Positions 1-8,603 are shown, numbered from the stretch's first letter. The stretch is DNA of 64,000 nucleotides from Burkholderia ubonensis (GCF_001718695.1 NZ_CP013422.1:1488001-1552000); one strand, 5' to 3'. Made by a program: numbers and translations. Notes: generated by a model from the letters alone, not told the origin.

Positions 1-354
1 GCACACGAGCGTGGACAGCATCATCGGCAGGATCGCGAGCGGCAGCGCGATGCGGCGGCCCGGAAACGCGCGCACGAACAGCAGCGCGAGGCCAAAGCCG
101 AGCGCGACCTCGACGAGCGACGCCGCGATCGTGAAGCGCAGCGTGTTGCCGAAGCCGGCCGTGAACGCGTCGTCGCCGAGCACCGCGCGATAGTTCGCGA
201 GGCCCGCGAACGCGCGGCGGCCCGCCGTGTAGTCGACATGGCAGAACGAATCGATCAGCACCTGCACGACCGGATACAGCGCGAGGCCGGCCAGCACCAG
301 CAGCGCGGGCCCGAGCAGCGCGACGAACGGCAGGCTGCGCGAGAACGCCTTCAT
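1..354 (-). CDS. Sugar ABC transporter permease, MalF/UgpA-like (partial)
   Basis: The first 118 codons of a binding-protein-dependent transporter permease run off the left edge. Translation of the complement from the ATG at 354 gives a short cytoplasmic start (MKAFSRSLP), then a long hydrophobic segment (about residues 8-30, ending near YPVVQVLIDSF), a periplasmic stretch with the typical GLANYRAVL phrase, and a second hydrophobic segment (about 80-100). This layout is usual for MalF/UgpA-type inner-membrane permeases. It lies 35 bases downstream of the binding-protein gene on the same strand, so the two are very likely co-transcribed. The second permease and the ATPase would lie outside the window. 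The substrate cannot be named. Confidence 0.85.
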   Translation of the reverse strand, partial: MKAFSRSLPFVALLGPALLVLAGLALYPVVQVLIDSFCHVDYTAGRRAFAGLANYRAVLGDDAFTAGFGNTLRFTIAASLVEVALGFGLALLFVRAFPGRRIALPLAILPMMLSTLVC

Positions 355-389
355 GCGCGGCGCTCCCGCAAGCGAACGGGCGCGCAGGG

Positions 390-1628
390 TCACTTGCCCG
401 CCGCCGCGATCGCCTGCGCGATCTTCTGCTGCGCCTGGCGCAGCGCCGCGTCGGGCGCGGCCTGCCCCGTCAGCGCGAGCTGCAGCTGATCGCCGAGGAT
501 GCTCTCGATCTGCTGCCAGTCCTTCACGCGCGGCCGCGCGCGACCCGCTTCGAGCGCCTTCAGCTGGTCCGGATACCAGCGGTACTGGCGAACCAGCGCC
601 GGGTCCGCGAACACGCTGCGGCGAGTCGGCGGAATGCCGAGCGCGGCGAGGCGCGCCTGCGTGTCGCGTGCGGTCAGGTACGCGAGGAAGTCCTGCGCGA
701 GCTTCGCGTGCGGCGCATCCTTCGGAATCGCCATCTGCCAGATGCCGAGCATCGGCGCGGGGCCGGAGGTCTGCCCCGGCGGCGCCTGCAGCGCGATCTG
801 GCCGGCCACGCGCGACTGCTTCGGATCGTCGAGCGCCGGAATCCACGCCGGCCACACCTCGATCGCCTGCGCGGCGGCGCCGCGCTGCAGCGCATCGCGC
901 ACTTCCGCCGCGCCATACACGTCGACGTCCTTCGGCGCGGACGCCTTCAGCGCGAGGAAGGTCTTGAGCGCCGCCTGCGCCTCGCGCGAATCGATCGTCA
1001 CGTTGCCCGCGCGGGCGAGCACGTCGCCGCCGTACGCCCACAGGATCGGCAGGAAGCCCGTCACGACCGGATTGCCCTTGGTGCCGCGGAACACGACGCC
1101 GGACACGCTCTTGTCCGCGCCGCCGATGGTCTGCGCGATCTTCAGCACGTCGTCCCAGTTGCGCGGCGGCTGCAGCTTGTATTTCGCGAGCAGGTCCTTC
1201 CGGTACGCGAACATCTCGACGTTGCCGACCACCGGCAGCGCGAACAGCGTGCCCGCCGCGTTGCGGCCGAGCGCGACCGTCGACGGCACCAGATCCGCGT
1301 CGGCGAGCGTCGCCGGCAGCGGCTTCAGCCAGCCGTTGCCGATGAATTCCGGCGACCACGTGTCGTCCATCATCACGAGGTCGTACGCGCCGGTGCCCTC
1401 GCGCATCGACAGCTTGAGCTTCTGGTAGAGGTTCGCGTTCGGCAGCTTCAGCAACTCGATGTCGGCGCCCGGATGCAGTTTGTTGAAACCGGCGACGGCG
1501 TCGGCCAGCCCCTTGCCGTAGATGTCGTCGCGGCCGGCGATGACGAGGTCCGCGGCGACGGCATGCGACGCGAAGACGGAAAGCGCAACGGCGGCGGACA
1601 GCGCGCGCAGGCGGCTCAGCAGGGTCAT
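390..1628 (-). CDS. Extracellular sugar-binding protein of an ABC transporter
   Basis: A 412-residue periplasmic binding protein of the family-1 sugar/glycerol-phosphate class. The start at 1628 gives a normal signal peptide (MTLLSRLRALSAAVALS, cleavage likely after SHAVA). An upstream in-frame ATG at 1721 would put an Arg-rich tail before the signal and was rejected. The mature part begins DLVIAGRDD and contains the family's AYDLVMMDDTWSPEF-like segment near residues 65-80. The total length fits the family. It leads an operon with the permease at 354. An 18-base perfect palindrome lies about 40 bases upstream of the start and may be the operator. The ligand is unknown. Confidence 0.9.
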   Translation of the reverse strand: MTLLSRLRALSAAVALSVFASHAVAADLVIAGRDDIYGKGLADAVAGFNKLHPGADIELLKLPNANLYQKLKLSMREGTGAYDLVMMDDTWSPEFIGNGWLKPLPATLADADLVPSTVALGRNAAGTLFALPVVGNVEMFAYRKDLLAKYKLQPPRNWDDVLKIAQTIGGADKSVSGVVFRGTKGNPVVTGFLPILWAYGGDVLARAGNVTIDSREAQAALKTFLALKASAPKDVDVYGAAEVRDALQRGAAAQAIEVWPAWIPALDDPKQSRVAGQIALQAPPGQTSGPAPMLGIWQMAIPKDAPHAKLAQDFLAYLTARDTQARLAALGIPPTRRSVFADPALVRQYRWYPDQLKALEAGRARPRVKDWQQIESILGDQLQLALTGQAAPDAALRQAQQKIAQAIAAAGK

Positions 1629-2051
1629 GGTCTCTCTCGTTCGGCGTGGTGGCAGGTCGGCCTCGGGCTGCACACGTGTGCAGCGATGGCTGTGCTTCCG
1701 GCGATCTGAAGCGACCGCCATTGTTCACGCCGATCGTTAAGGATTTGTGGCAGGCGGGAAGGCGCGGGACGAGAGACGGTGTGCCAGCGAGAGATCGCGG
1801 CCGGGGTTGGCGCGCGCGACGTCGGCCGACGTCGCTGACGTCGCCGCTCGGGCCGCTGCGAGCGGCGCTGCCGGAATCGGGCTACCGGTGTGCCGCAGCG
1901 AACCGGTAAACAGGAATGGGGATTGGCCTGCGGCTGCGGATCGCGATGGCGCCAGCCGCCGCCGTGTCGCAATTCGTGATGGACGAGCCGCCGCACCGGC
2001 AGCCCGGCGATGCGCGTGCCGCTGCGCGCTGGGCCGCGTCGGCTTCGGCGG
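1629..2051. other. Intergenic region between ypfJ and the sugar transporter
   Basis: 423 bases with no coding sequence I can support. It contains the leader and the palindromic operator candidate of the transporter. The remainder, beyond the end of the metallopeptidase gene, shows only G+C-rich sequence with chance open frames. Confidence 0.5.
1667..1684. promoter_or_regulatory. Perfect 18-bp palindrome upstream of the sugar transporter
   Basis: GCTGCACACGTGTGCAGC is identical on both strands. It sits 39-56 bases upstream of the binding-protein start. The position and symmetry suit an operator for a dimeric sugar repressor, but no regulator gene for it is in the window. The function is inferred. 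Confidence 0.45.
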
Positions 2052-2933
2052 CTATCGGTTCGGGTTCGTGGCGAAGGTGTCGCAGGCGCTCACCTGACCC
2101 GACTCCATCCCGCGCCGCAGCCAGTACACGCGCTGTTCGCTGCTGCCGTGCGTGAAGCTCTCCGGCACCACGTAACCCTGCCCTTGCTGCTGCAAACGAT
2201 CGTCGCCGATCGCCGCCGCCGTTTTCAGGCCCTGCTCGAAATCGCCGGGCTCGATGAGTCGCTGGTTCGCGCGCTGCGCGTTGTTCGCCCAGACGCCTGC
2301 GAAGCAGTCGGCCTGCAGTTCCATCCGCACCGACAGCGCGTTCGAGCGCGCTTCGCTCGAACGCCGACGCGCGGCGTCGACCTTGCCGGAAATGCCGAGC
2401 AGGTTCTGCACGTGGTGGCCGACCTCGTGCGCGATCACGTACGCCTGCGCGAAATCGCCGCCCGCGCCGAAGCGCCGGCGCAGGTCGTCGTAGAACCCGA
2501 GATCGATGTACACCTTCCGGTCGCCCGGACAGTAGAACGGGCCCATTGCGGTTTGCCCGGTGCCGCAGGCCGTCGGCGTCGCGTTCGTGAACATCACGAG
2601 CTTCGGCGGCTGGTATTGCGCATGCAGCTGCGTGCTGAACACACCCGTCCACGTGCGCTCGATATTGCCGAGCACCTTGCGGGTAAATACCGCGCCGGCG
2701 TCGGTCGCGGGCGCGCCCTGATGCTGCGCCTGCGGCTGGGCCTGCTGCCGCCCGCCCTGCAGTGCCGATGCGCCTTCGAGCACGACGCGCGGGTCGATCC
2801 CGAAGAAATACGAGGCGGCCAGCACGACGACGATCGTGCCGATGCCGATCGTCGCCCGCCCGCCGCCGAAGCCGCCTCCGCCGCCGCGGCGGTCTTCGAC
2901 GTTCTGGCTTTCGGTTTCGTCGTCCAGCCTCAT
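2052..2933 (-). CDS. ypfJ: Neutral zinc metallopeptidase, YpfJ family
   Basis: A 293-residue membrane-anchored metallopeptidase-like protein. The N-terminus (MRLDDETESQNVEDRR) is followed by a Gly-rich stretch and one transmembrane segment (about 28-45, IGTIVVVLAASYFFG). The family-specific blocks follow: GPFYCPGD, YIDLGFYDDL, the zinc-binding VIAHEVGHHVQ, VRMELQADCFAGVW and ESFTHGSSEQR. These match the whole length of E. coli YpfJ closely from memory of the family. The start at 2933 is preceded by a good GGAGGAG ribosome site seven bases away. Upstream in-frame codons back to 3125 encode Pro-rich nonsense and were rejected. Its physiological substrate is not known. Confidence 0.93.
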   Translation of the reverse strand: MRLDDETESQNVEDRRGGGGGFGGGRATIGIGTIVVVLAASYFFGIDPRVVLEGASALQGGRQQAQPQAQHQGAPATDAGAVFTRKVLGNIERTWTGVFSTQLHAQYQPPKLVMFTNATPTACGTGQTAMGPFYCPGDRKVYIDLGFYDDLRRRFGAGGDFAQAYVIAHEVGHHVQNLLGISGKVDAARRRSSEARSNALSVRMELQADCFAGVWANNAQRANQRLIEPGDFEQGLKTAAAIGDDRLQQQGQGYVVPESFTHGSSEQRVYWLRRGMESGQVSACDTFATNPNR

Positions 2934-3711
2934 TGCGGGCTCCTCCCTGTCTTGTCGAATCCGTGCCGTTCGCGCAACGGGCAGTGCGCCGCCGTTGCAC
3001 GAGGCTTCGGCGCACGCGATGCAGGCGCATCGGCTGTGAGTTGGCGGCAGCGGCGCTGTCGGCGGTTGCGCGCTGTGCGGCGCGCCGCCGGGTGTTGGCG
3101 ATGGCGTCTGCACTGGCCTTGGCACCGGCCTTCGCGCTATTTTGCCGGGGCTTTTACGACTTGTCGCAAAAATACGGAGGATAGAGCGATTCGGTGCAGG
3201 ACATCGTCAGCCTTTGCAAAATGGCGCGTCTGGCCGCCGGTCAGGCCGGCAGCGGCAGCCCGCTTGGATCGTGCGGGCGATCGCATTCATCCTTTCCGCG
3301 GATGCCGGCGTACGACCGCGCCGCGTACGGTGACGAGGCAAGGCATCTTTGCGGAGCAACGCATGAGCTATGTGCGTCCCCGCATGATTGCGGTCACCGG
3401 CGCGGGTGCCGGCATCGGCGCTGCGCGTGTTCGCCGCTTCGCCGCGAGGGGCGACCGCGTCGTTCGTAGCCGGTGCGCCGCGCGTCGCCGATGGCGGCGC
3501 ATGGATCGTGGACGTGTCGACGCTCGCGTTCGAATACGCCTGACGCACCTGGATGCGCGCCGCGCGTTCGGTCGGCGCGGGGTGGCAGCTGTTCACGGGG
3601 TGCGTGGGGTTCGTTATGTCCGTTCGCTCGATCGGTTCGCTCGGTGCCGCACGTTCGTCTGTTCTCCGTATTCGGCGCCTTCCTCGCGTGGCCTCCGACC
3701 GCCGCCTCCGT
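2934..3711. other. Gene-poor intergenic region with a broken SDR remnant
   Basis: 778 bases hold the ypfJ promoter region, a GTG-started short frame at 3194 that I cannot identify, and the short-chain dehydrogenase remnant described separately. No intact gene is supported. Confidence 0.5.
3363..3543 (+). pseudogene. N-terminal remnant of a short-chain dehydrogenase
   Basis: An ATG with a good GGAG ribosome site starts MSYVRPRMIAVTGAGAGIG and continues RRFAARGDRVV. This is the classical Rossmann N-terminus of a short-chain dehydrogenase (TGxxxGIG, then the second beta strand). After about 35 residues the frame turns into Arg-rich sequence with no further family motif (no NAG, no YxxxK). A neighbouring frame briefly reads like protein and stops at 3543. 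I interpret it as a decayed, truncated dehydrogenase gene. The end coordinate is approximate. Confidence 0.4.
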
Positions 3712-4692
3712 TCACGACAAGCAGCCGAGCCCCGCCAGCGTCGTCTCCACCGCTGTGTCGAGCGGCGTCAGTGGTTCGCGCCCCAGCACCGCGATCAGCC
3801 GCGCGTTGTCCAGGCGGACCGGCTCGCGCCACAGATAACGCATCTCGAGCAGCTCGCGCAGCGTCGTGACGAATGGCGCCGCGGCCCATACGAGCCACCA
3901 GGGGAACTGCCGGATCGTCGGCCGCAACCCGTGCCGCTGCGCCACGCGACATACGGCCTGCGCCAGCTGCATGCCGTCCGCGTCCCAGTGTCCGGCCAGG
4001 TGAAAGCGCGCGAACGGCGCCAGCGTCTCCCGCCGCGCGATCAGCTCCACCATCGCGCGGGCCACGTCCGGCAGGTATGCCCATTGATGGCCGACGCCCG
4101 GCCGCCCCGGGACGCTGATCGCCGTGACCGGACGCCCCGCCTTCACCATGCCCTGCCCGAACCAGTTGTTGCCGGCCCGCGGCCCGAAGAAATCACCGGC
4201 GCGCACGATGATCGTCCGCACGCGGTTCGCCGTCGCCGCCTGCAACCGCCGCTCCATCTCGACGCGGATCGCGCCCTTGCGCGTCACCGGCCGCTGCGGC
4301 GCGTCCTCGTGCAGCAGCGCAAACGCGTCCGGACCGAAGTTGTAGACCGTACCGGGCAGCACGATCGTCGCCTGCTCGCGCGTGGCCGCCGCGATCGTGT
4401 TGTCGATCATCGGCAGCACCTGCGTCGACCAGTTCCGGTAACCGGGCGGGTTCACCGCGTGTACGAGCACGCTGCAGCCGCGTGCCGCACGAAGCACCGC
4501 GTCGCGGTCGAGCGCGTCGCCGCGCACCCATCCGATGCCGTCGCGCTCCACGCTCGCGGCGTCGAGACTGCGGCTCAACGCGCGCACCTGCCAGCCGGCA
4601 TCGCGCAATTGCCGCGCGACCTCGCCGCCGATTCCGCCGCTCGCGCCAAGCACGAGTACCTGCCGTTGTGTCCCCGCTGCGCCTGCCGTCAT
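3712..4692 (-). CDS. NAD-dependent epimerase/dehydratase family protein
   Basis: A 326-residue Rossmann-fold protein of the extended SDR/epimerase family. A nucleotide-binding GASGGIGGEVA motif lies near residues 12-22, VHAVNPPGYRNW near 85-96, and the modified active-site segment LPGTVYNFGPDAF near 120-132. The last is typical of the subgroup that acts on small carbonyl or sugar-like compounds. The start at 4692 has a GGAGGG ribosome site. The longer frame to 4785 adds Arg-rich residues that overlap the divergent promoter. It is transcribed away from the LysR gene at 4792, a layout in which the LysR protein commonly controls the divergent gene. The substrate is unknown. Confidence 0.88.
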   Translation of the reverse strand: MTAGAAGTQRQVLVLGASGGIGGEVARQLRDAGWQVRALSRSLDAASVERDGIGWVRGDALDRDAVLRAARGCSVLVHAVNPPGYRNWSTQVLPMIDNTIAAATREQATIVLPGTVYNFGPDAFALLHEDAPQRPVTRKGAIRVEMERRLQAATANRVRTIIVRAGDFFGPRAGNNWFGQGMVKAGRPVTAISVPGRPGVGHQWAYLPDVARAMVELIARRETLAPFARFHLAGHWDADGMQLAQAVCRVAQRHGLRPTIRQFPWWLVWAAAPFVTTLRELLEMRYLWREPVRLDNARLIAVLGREPLTPLDTAVETTLAGLGCLS

Positions 4693-4756
4693 GACCGCCC
4701 TCCGTGATCGAACCGTTGTCGGTCGCCATTCTCGGCCGGAGCGGGCTAATAATGAA

Positions 4757-4784
4757 TTGCTGAGCCTGAGCGATCGGCTATACA
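4757..4784 (+). promoter_or_regulatory. Sigma-70-like promoter of the LysR gene, possibly leaderless
   Basis: TTGCTG at 4757-4762 and TATACA at 4779-4784 are separated by 16 bases. The predicted transcription start, six to eight bases beyond the -10, falls on or next to the ATG at 4792. No ribosome-binding sequence precedes that ATG. The call rests on sequence pattern only. Confidence 0.45.
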
Positions 4785-4791
4785 TTTATGC

Positions 4792-5691
4792 ATGACCACC
4801 GATCCGAACTGGGAACGCTACCGCACCTTCCTCGCGGTGCTGACCGAAGGGTCGCTGTCGGGCGCGGCGCGCGCGCTCGGCATCACGCAGCCGACGGCGG
4901 GCCGGCACGTCGCCGCGCTCGAAGCCGCGTTCGGCCAGACCCTGTTCACCCGCTCGCCGTCCGGGCTGCTGCCGACCGAGGCCGCGCTGGCGCTGCGCGG
5001 CCATGCCGAGACGCTGCGCAGCGCGGCAGCCGCGTTCGAGCGCGCGGCGGCGAGTCACGGCGCCGGCGTCAGCGGCGTCGTGCGGATCTCCGCGAGCGAC
5101 GTGATCGGCGTCGAAGTGCTGCCGCCGATGCTGACGCAGTTGCGGCGCGACCATCCCGGGCTCGTCGTGGAGCTCGCGCCGACCGACCGCATCCAGGACG
5201 TGCTGAACCGTGAAGCCGACATCGCGGTCCGCATGGCGCCGCCCGCGCAGGATGCGCTCGTCGCGCGGCGCATCGGCGCGATCGAGGTCGCGCTGCATGC
5301 GCGCGACGACTATCTCGCGCGCAACGGCACGCCGTCGACGGTCGATGAGCTCGCGCGTCACGCGCTGATCGGTTTCGATACGGTGACGCCGTTCATTCGC
5401 GCGGCCGGCCGCGCGATGCCGCAGTGGAACCGCGACGCGTTCGCGCTGCGCACGGACAGCAACCTGGCGCAGCTGGCGCTGATCCGCGCGGGATATGGAA
5501 TCGGCATCTGCCAGACGGCGCTCGCGAAACGCGATGCGCGGCTCGTGCGCGTGCTGCCGGATACGCCCGCGCTCGCGTTGGAGACCTGGGTGGTCATGCA
5601 CGAGGATCTGCGCACGAGCGCGCGCTGTCGCGTCGTGTTCGACGCGCTCGCGAACGGGCTGCGCGGGTATGCCGAGGGGGGCGGCGAGTAG
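4792..5691 (+). CDS. LysR-family transcriptional regulator
   Basis: A 299-residue LysR-type regulator. The N-terminal winged helix-turn-helix spans about residues 5-63 (RYRTFLAVLTEGSLSGAARA, then ITQPTAGRHVAALE). The effector-binding domain runs from about residue 90 to the end, with the usual phrase GYGIGICQ near residue 238. It is divergent from the epimerase gene, 99 bases apart, and probably regulates that gene and itself. The start codon lies almost at the predicted transcription start and lacks a Shine-Dalgarno sequence. The only nearby alternative ATG, at 4788, is out of frame. Confidence 0.92.
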   Translation: MTTDPNWERYRTFLAVLTEGSLSGAARALGITQPTAGRHVAALEAAFGQTLFTRSPSGLLPTEAALALRGHAETLRSAAAAFERAAASHGAGVSGVVRISASDVIGVEVLPPMLTQLRRDHPGLVVELAPTDRIQDVLNREADIAVRMAPPAQDALVARRIGAIEVALHARDDYLARNGTPSTVDELARHALIGFDTVTPFIRAAGRAMPQWNRDAFALRTDSNLAQLALIRAGYGIGICQTALAKRDARLVRVLPDTPALALETWVVMHEDLRTSARCRVVFDALANGLRGYAEGGGE

Positions 5692-6031
5692 AGTTCTTCG
5701 ATGCTGCGGTACGCGTGAATGGCTGGGCGGGTGATGCGATGCGTGCGGCGGGCGACGGAGCGGCTATTTGCGATGTGGGGCTGCGGGTGTTGATGTCGAG
5801 GGATTGGGCTGCGGGCGCCGCTTCGACTACTCCGGTTGCTCCGGTTGCTCCGGTTGCTTCGGTTGCTTCGGTTGCTTCGGCCGCTTCGACCGCTCCGGCT
5901 GCTCCGGCTGCTCCGGCTGCTCCGGCTGCCTCGGACGCTTCGGCCGCTCCGGCTGCTTCGACCGCTTCAGCTTGGCAAGCAGCACATCGCGATACACGTC
6001 GAGCGCGGCGACGCCCTCACCCGCCCCGACG
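5692..6031. other. Convergent intergenic region with short-period repeat
   Basis: The space between two converging LysR genes. It is dominated by the nine-base repeat described separately. No hairpin with a T-run typical of an intrinsic terminator was seen. Confidence 0.6.
5822..5970. repeat. Imperfect 9-bp tandem repeat (CTCCGGTTG / CTTCGGCCG)
   Basis: About sixteen units of a nine-base motif with variants CTCCGGTTG, CTTCGGTTG, CTCCGGCTG and CTTCGGCCG. On the minus strand the repeat stays open and encodes repeated QPE/KQP/RPK tripeptides. That frame (from a GTG at 5997 to a TAG at 5827) begins with a plausible segment, VYRDVLLAKLKR. It may be the leftover C-terminus of a gene or chance. The unit structure could vary between strains by slippage. 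Confidence 0.7.
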
Positions 6032-6904
6032 TCACATCAGCAGTTGTCGCGACAGCACCTCACGCGCCTGCGTCACCGTCTCGCGTTCGCCGGGCATCGG
6101 CGGCGTCAGAGAAAAGACCGCGTCGGGCAGCGCCGGCAGCCGGTATTTCGCCCCGAGCCGCACGAGGCCTTCGCCGATCGAAGACGCGCACAGGCAGCCG
6201 ACGCCCAGCCCGGCCGCGAGCAACGACTGCAGCCCGGCGACGCCCGACGCGCTGTGCACGAGCCCGTACGGCACCTGCTGTTCATCGAGCGAGCGCACGG
6301 CGATCTGATGCATCATGCAGTCGTCCGGCAGCAGCACGAGCGGCAGCGGCTGCGGAAGCTGTTCGGCCAGCGCCGGCGCCGCGACCCACGACAGCGGCTC
6401 GCGCCGCAACACCCAGCGCGTATCGGCCGACGCAGGCCGGAACGGCCCGCGCGACAGGTGCATCACGACGCCGAGATCGATCTGCCCGCGCGCATGGGCC
6501 GCTTCGATGTCCATGCTCTTCATTGCGCTCACGTGCAGCCTCAGCTGCGGGTAGCATTCGCGCAATCGCGCGAGCAGGCCCGCCACTTCGTGCGTGCGGT
6601 AGTAGTCGGTGATCGCGACGCGCAACTCGCCCTTGATCGCCTGACCGCGCACCTCGTCGAACGCCGCCTCGTTCAACGCGACGATGCGCCGCGCATGTTG
6701 CAGCAGACGCGCGCCGGCCGGCGTCGGCTCGACGCCGCGCTTGCTGCGTACGAACAACGACATGCCGGCGCGCGATTCGAGCTTGCGCACCTGCTCGCTG
6801 ACCGTCGACTGCGACAAGTGCAGCAACGGCGCGGCCGCACTCAGACTGCCGGCGTCCGCGACCGCCGCGAACGTGCGCAACTGATCCAGATCGAAACCTC
6901 GCAT
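6032..6904 (-). CDS. LysR-family transcriptional regulator
   Basis: A regulator of 290 residues if started at the ATG at 6904, or 294 residues from the ATG at 6916. The N-terminal helix-turn-helix reads FDLDQLRTFAAVADAGSLSA, then LSQSTVSEQVRKLE. The effector domain contains ELRVAITDYYRTHEV and a C-terminal GLGVGCLC segment. It is divergent from the MFS transporter gene and probably controls it. I prefer the 6904 start because the 6916 ATG lies inside a palindrome that looks like the operator. The shorter start keeps the helix-turn-helix at its usual distance from the N-terminus. Confidence 0.9.
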   Translation of the reverse strand: MRGFDLDQLRTFAAVADAGSLSAAAPLLHLSQSTVSEQVRKLESRAGMSLFVRSKRGVEPTPAGARLLQHARRIVALNEAAFDEVRGQAIKGELRVAITDYYRTHEVAGLLARLRECYPQLRLHVSAMKSMDIEAAHARGQIDLGVVMHLSRGPFRPASADTRWVLRREPLSWVAAPALAEQLPQPLPLVLLPDDCMMHQIAVRSLDEQQVPYGLVHSASGVAGLQSLLAAGLGVGCLCASSIGEGLVRLGAKYRLPALPDAVFSLTPPMPGERETVTQAREVLSRQLLM

Positions 6905-6914
6905 CACGTACCCC

Positions 6915-6937
6915 ATCCATCGAATAACCCGATGGAT
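6915..6937. promoter_or_regulatory. Inverted repeat between LysR and MFS genes
   Basis: ATCCATCG, a 7-base spacer, then CGATGGAT form perfect 8-base arms. It lies at the 5' end of the LysR gene in the divergent interval and is a likely LysR binding site. Function is inferred from position and symmetry. Confidence 0.5.
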
Positions 6938-7062
6938 GCTACCACCAATTCACGCTTTTCCGAACCATGGACGATGGTCAGAATGTCGGTCAACCGCCGC
7001 GTCGCTCCATTTCGGCACCACCCGACATGCCGCGCGGCCCTCATTCTTTCGGACTTTCGTTC

Positions 7063-8529
7063 ATGACCGACAACACACTCGCCCGTTGCGCCGCAGCCCC
7101 GGCCGGGACTGCGGCCGCAGCACCGGCACGCAGCCATCACGGCTGGGCTCTCGTCGTGCTGCTGATCGGCGCCATCCTGCCGCCGCTCGACTACTTCATC
7201 GTCAATCTCGCACTGCCGGCCATCCGCGACGGCATCGGCGCGCGGCCGGCCGAGCTGCAACTCGTCGTGTCGGCGTATGCATGCGCGAACGCGGTCGTGC
7301 AGATCACGGGCGGGCGCCTCGGCGACCTGTACGGCCGCAAGCGGATGTTCATGACCGGGATGGCGGGCTTCGTCGTGGCGTCCGCGCTGTGCGGGCTGGC
7401 CGACAGCGGCGCGGTGCTGGTCGGCGGTCGCGTGTTGCAGGGGCTGTTCGCGGCGATCCTCGCGCCGCAGGTACTCGCGACGATCCGCAGCGTGTTCAGC
7501 CCGCACGAGCAGGTGCGCGTGATGGGCTTCTACGGTTTCGTGTTCGGGCTTGCGGCCGTGATCGGTCAGCTCGGCGGCGGCGTGCTGATCGCGCTGCATC
7601 CGTTCGGTCTCGGCTGGCGCGCGATCTTCCTGGTCAATGTGCCGATCGGGATCCTCGCGCTGCTCGGCAGTTGGCGCTTCATTCCCGAAAGCAGGCCGCC
7701 GCGCGGCCAGCGCATCGACGTCCCCGGCACGGCGCTGCTGTCGCTGTTCCTGCTGATGCTCGTCTATCCGCTCACGCATGGGCGCGAAGCCGGCTGGCCG
7801 CTGTGGATGGTCGCGTGCGTGGCCGGCGCGGTGCCGATGCTCGGCGCGCTGCTCGCGGTCGAAACGCGCCAGCTCGCCGGTGGACGCGACCCGTTGCTCG
7901 ACGTGCGGCTGCTGCGCAATCCGGTCATCGCGCTCGGCCTCACGCTCGCGTTCCTGTTCTACATGCTCAGCGCGTTTTTCCTGAGTTACGGCATTTATCT
8001 GCAGGGATGCCTGAACTGGTCGGCGCTGCAGTCTGGGCTCGCGATCCTGCCGCTCGGCGTCGGCTTCCTGGCAAGCCCGTTGCTGATGCCGCGGCTCGTC
8101 GGCAGGTTCGGCGGCCATCGCGTACTCACGCTGGGCTTCGCGATGCTCGCGGCCGGCGTCGCGACGGCCGCCGCGCTGGCCAGCGAACACGCGCCCGGGC
8201 CGGGCTTTCATGCGGGGATCGCCGCGATCGGCATCGGGCAAGGCCTCGTACTGCCTTCGGTCGTGCGGATCGTGCTCGCGGAAGTCGACGCCGCGCGCGC
8301 CGGCGTCGCGTCCGGCATGGTGACGGCGATGCTGCAGATCGGTGCGGCGGTCGGCGCGGCGGCGCTCGGTGGCCTGTTCTTCGCGCGGCTCGGCGCGCGG
8401 CCGGCGCCGCCCGACTACGTGCACGCGTTCAGCGCGACGATGTGGGCGCTGACGGCGGTATTCCTCGTGTGCGTCGTGTTGTCGGCAGCATTGGGGCCGC
8501 TGCAACGGCGGACGCAGGCGCGCGCGTGA
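7063..8529 (+). CDS. MFS drug/metabolite exporter, DHA2 (EmrB/QacA-like)
   Basis: A 488-residue major facilitator with about fourteen hydrophobic segments, the number typical of the DHA2 branch. The first loop carries motif A (GGRLGDLYGRKRMF, about residues 79-92). An acidic residue sits in TM1 (LPPLDYFIVNLALP), and long hydrophobic stretches run to the end (ALTAVFLVCVVLSAALG). The start at 7063 leaves a 30-residue cytoplasmic tail. Upstream in-frame codons from 6967 give low-quality sequence and lie in the regulatory interval, though an ATG at 7027 cannot be excluded. The divergent LysR gene is the obvious regulator. The exported compound is unknown. Confidence 0.9.
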   Translation: MTDNTLARCAAAPAGTAAAAPARSHHGWALVVLLIGAILPPLDYFIVNLALPAIRDGIGARPAELQLVVSAYACANAVVQITGGRLGDLYGRKRMFMTGMAGFVVASALCGLADSGAVLVGGRVLQGLFAAILAPQVLATIRSVFSPHEQVRVMGFYGFVFGLAAVIGQLGGGVLIALHPFGLGWRAIFLVNVPIGILALLGSWRFIPESRPPRGQRIDVPGTALLSLFLLMLVYPLTHGREAGWPLWMVACVAGAVPMLGALLAVETRQLAGGRDPLLDVRLLRNPVIALGLTLAFLFYMLSAFFLSYGIYLQGCLNWSALQSGLAILPLGVGFLASPLLMPRLVGRFGGHRVLTLGFAMLAAGVATAAALASEHAPGPGFHAGIAAIGIGQGLVLPSVVRIVLAEVDAARAGVASGMVTAMLQIGAAVGAAALGGLFFARLGARPAPPDYVHAFSATMWALTAVFLVCVVLSAALGPLQRRTQARA

Positions 8530-8603
8530 CGGTCAGCGGCGCAGCATCGCCGGCCGCGACATGACGAACGCGGTGCACGAGCGAGCCGTTGCGAGCGGCC
8601 CGC

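Noticed and set aside
3207..3596. Minus-strand 129-codon frame near the SDR remnant
   Set aside because: Ala/Arg/Thr-rich chance frame. The opposite strand shows the clear Rossmann start.
5768..7066. Plus-strand frame with Gly-Cys-Ser/Phe repeats then Arg-rich sequence
   Set aside because: The Cys-Gly repeats come from the nine-base repeat read in another phase, and the remainder is antisense to the LysR gene.
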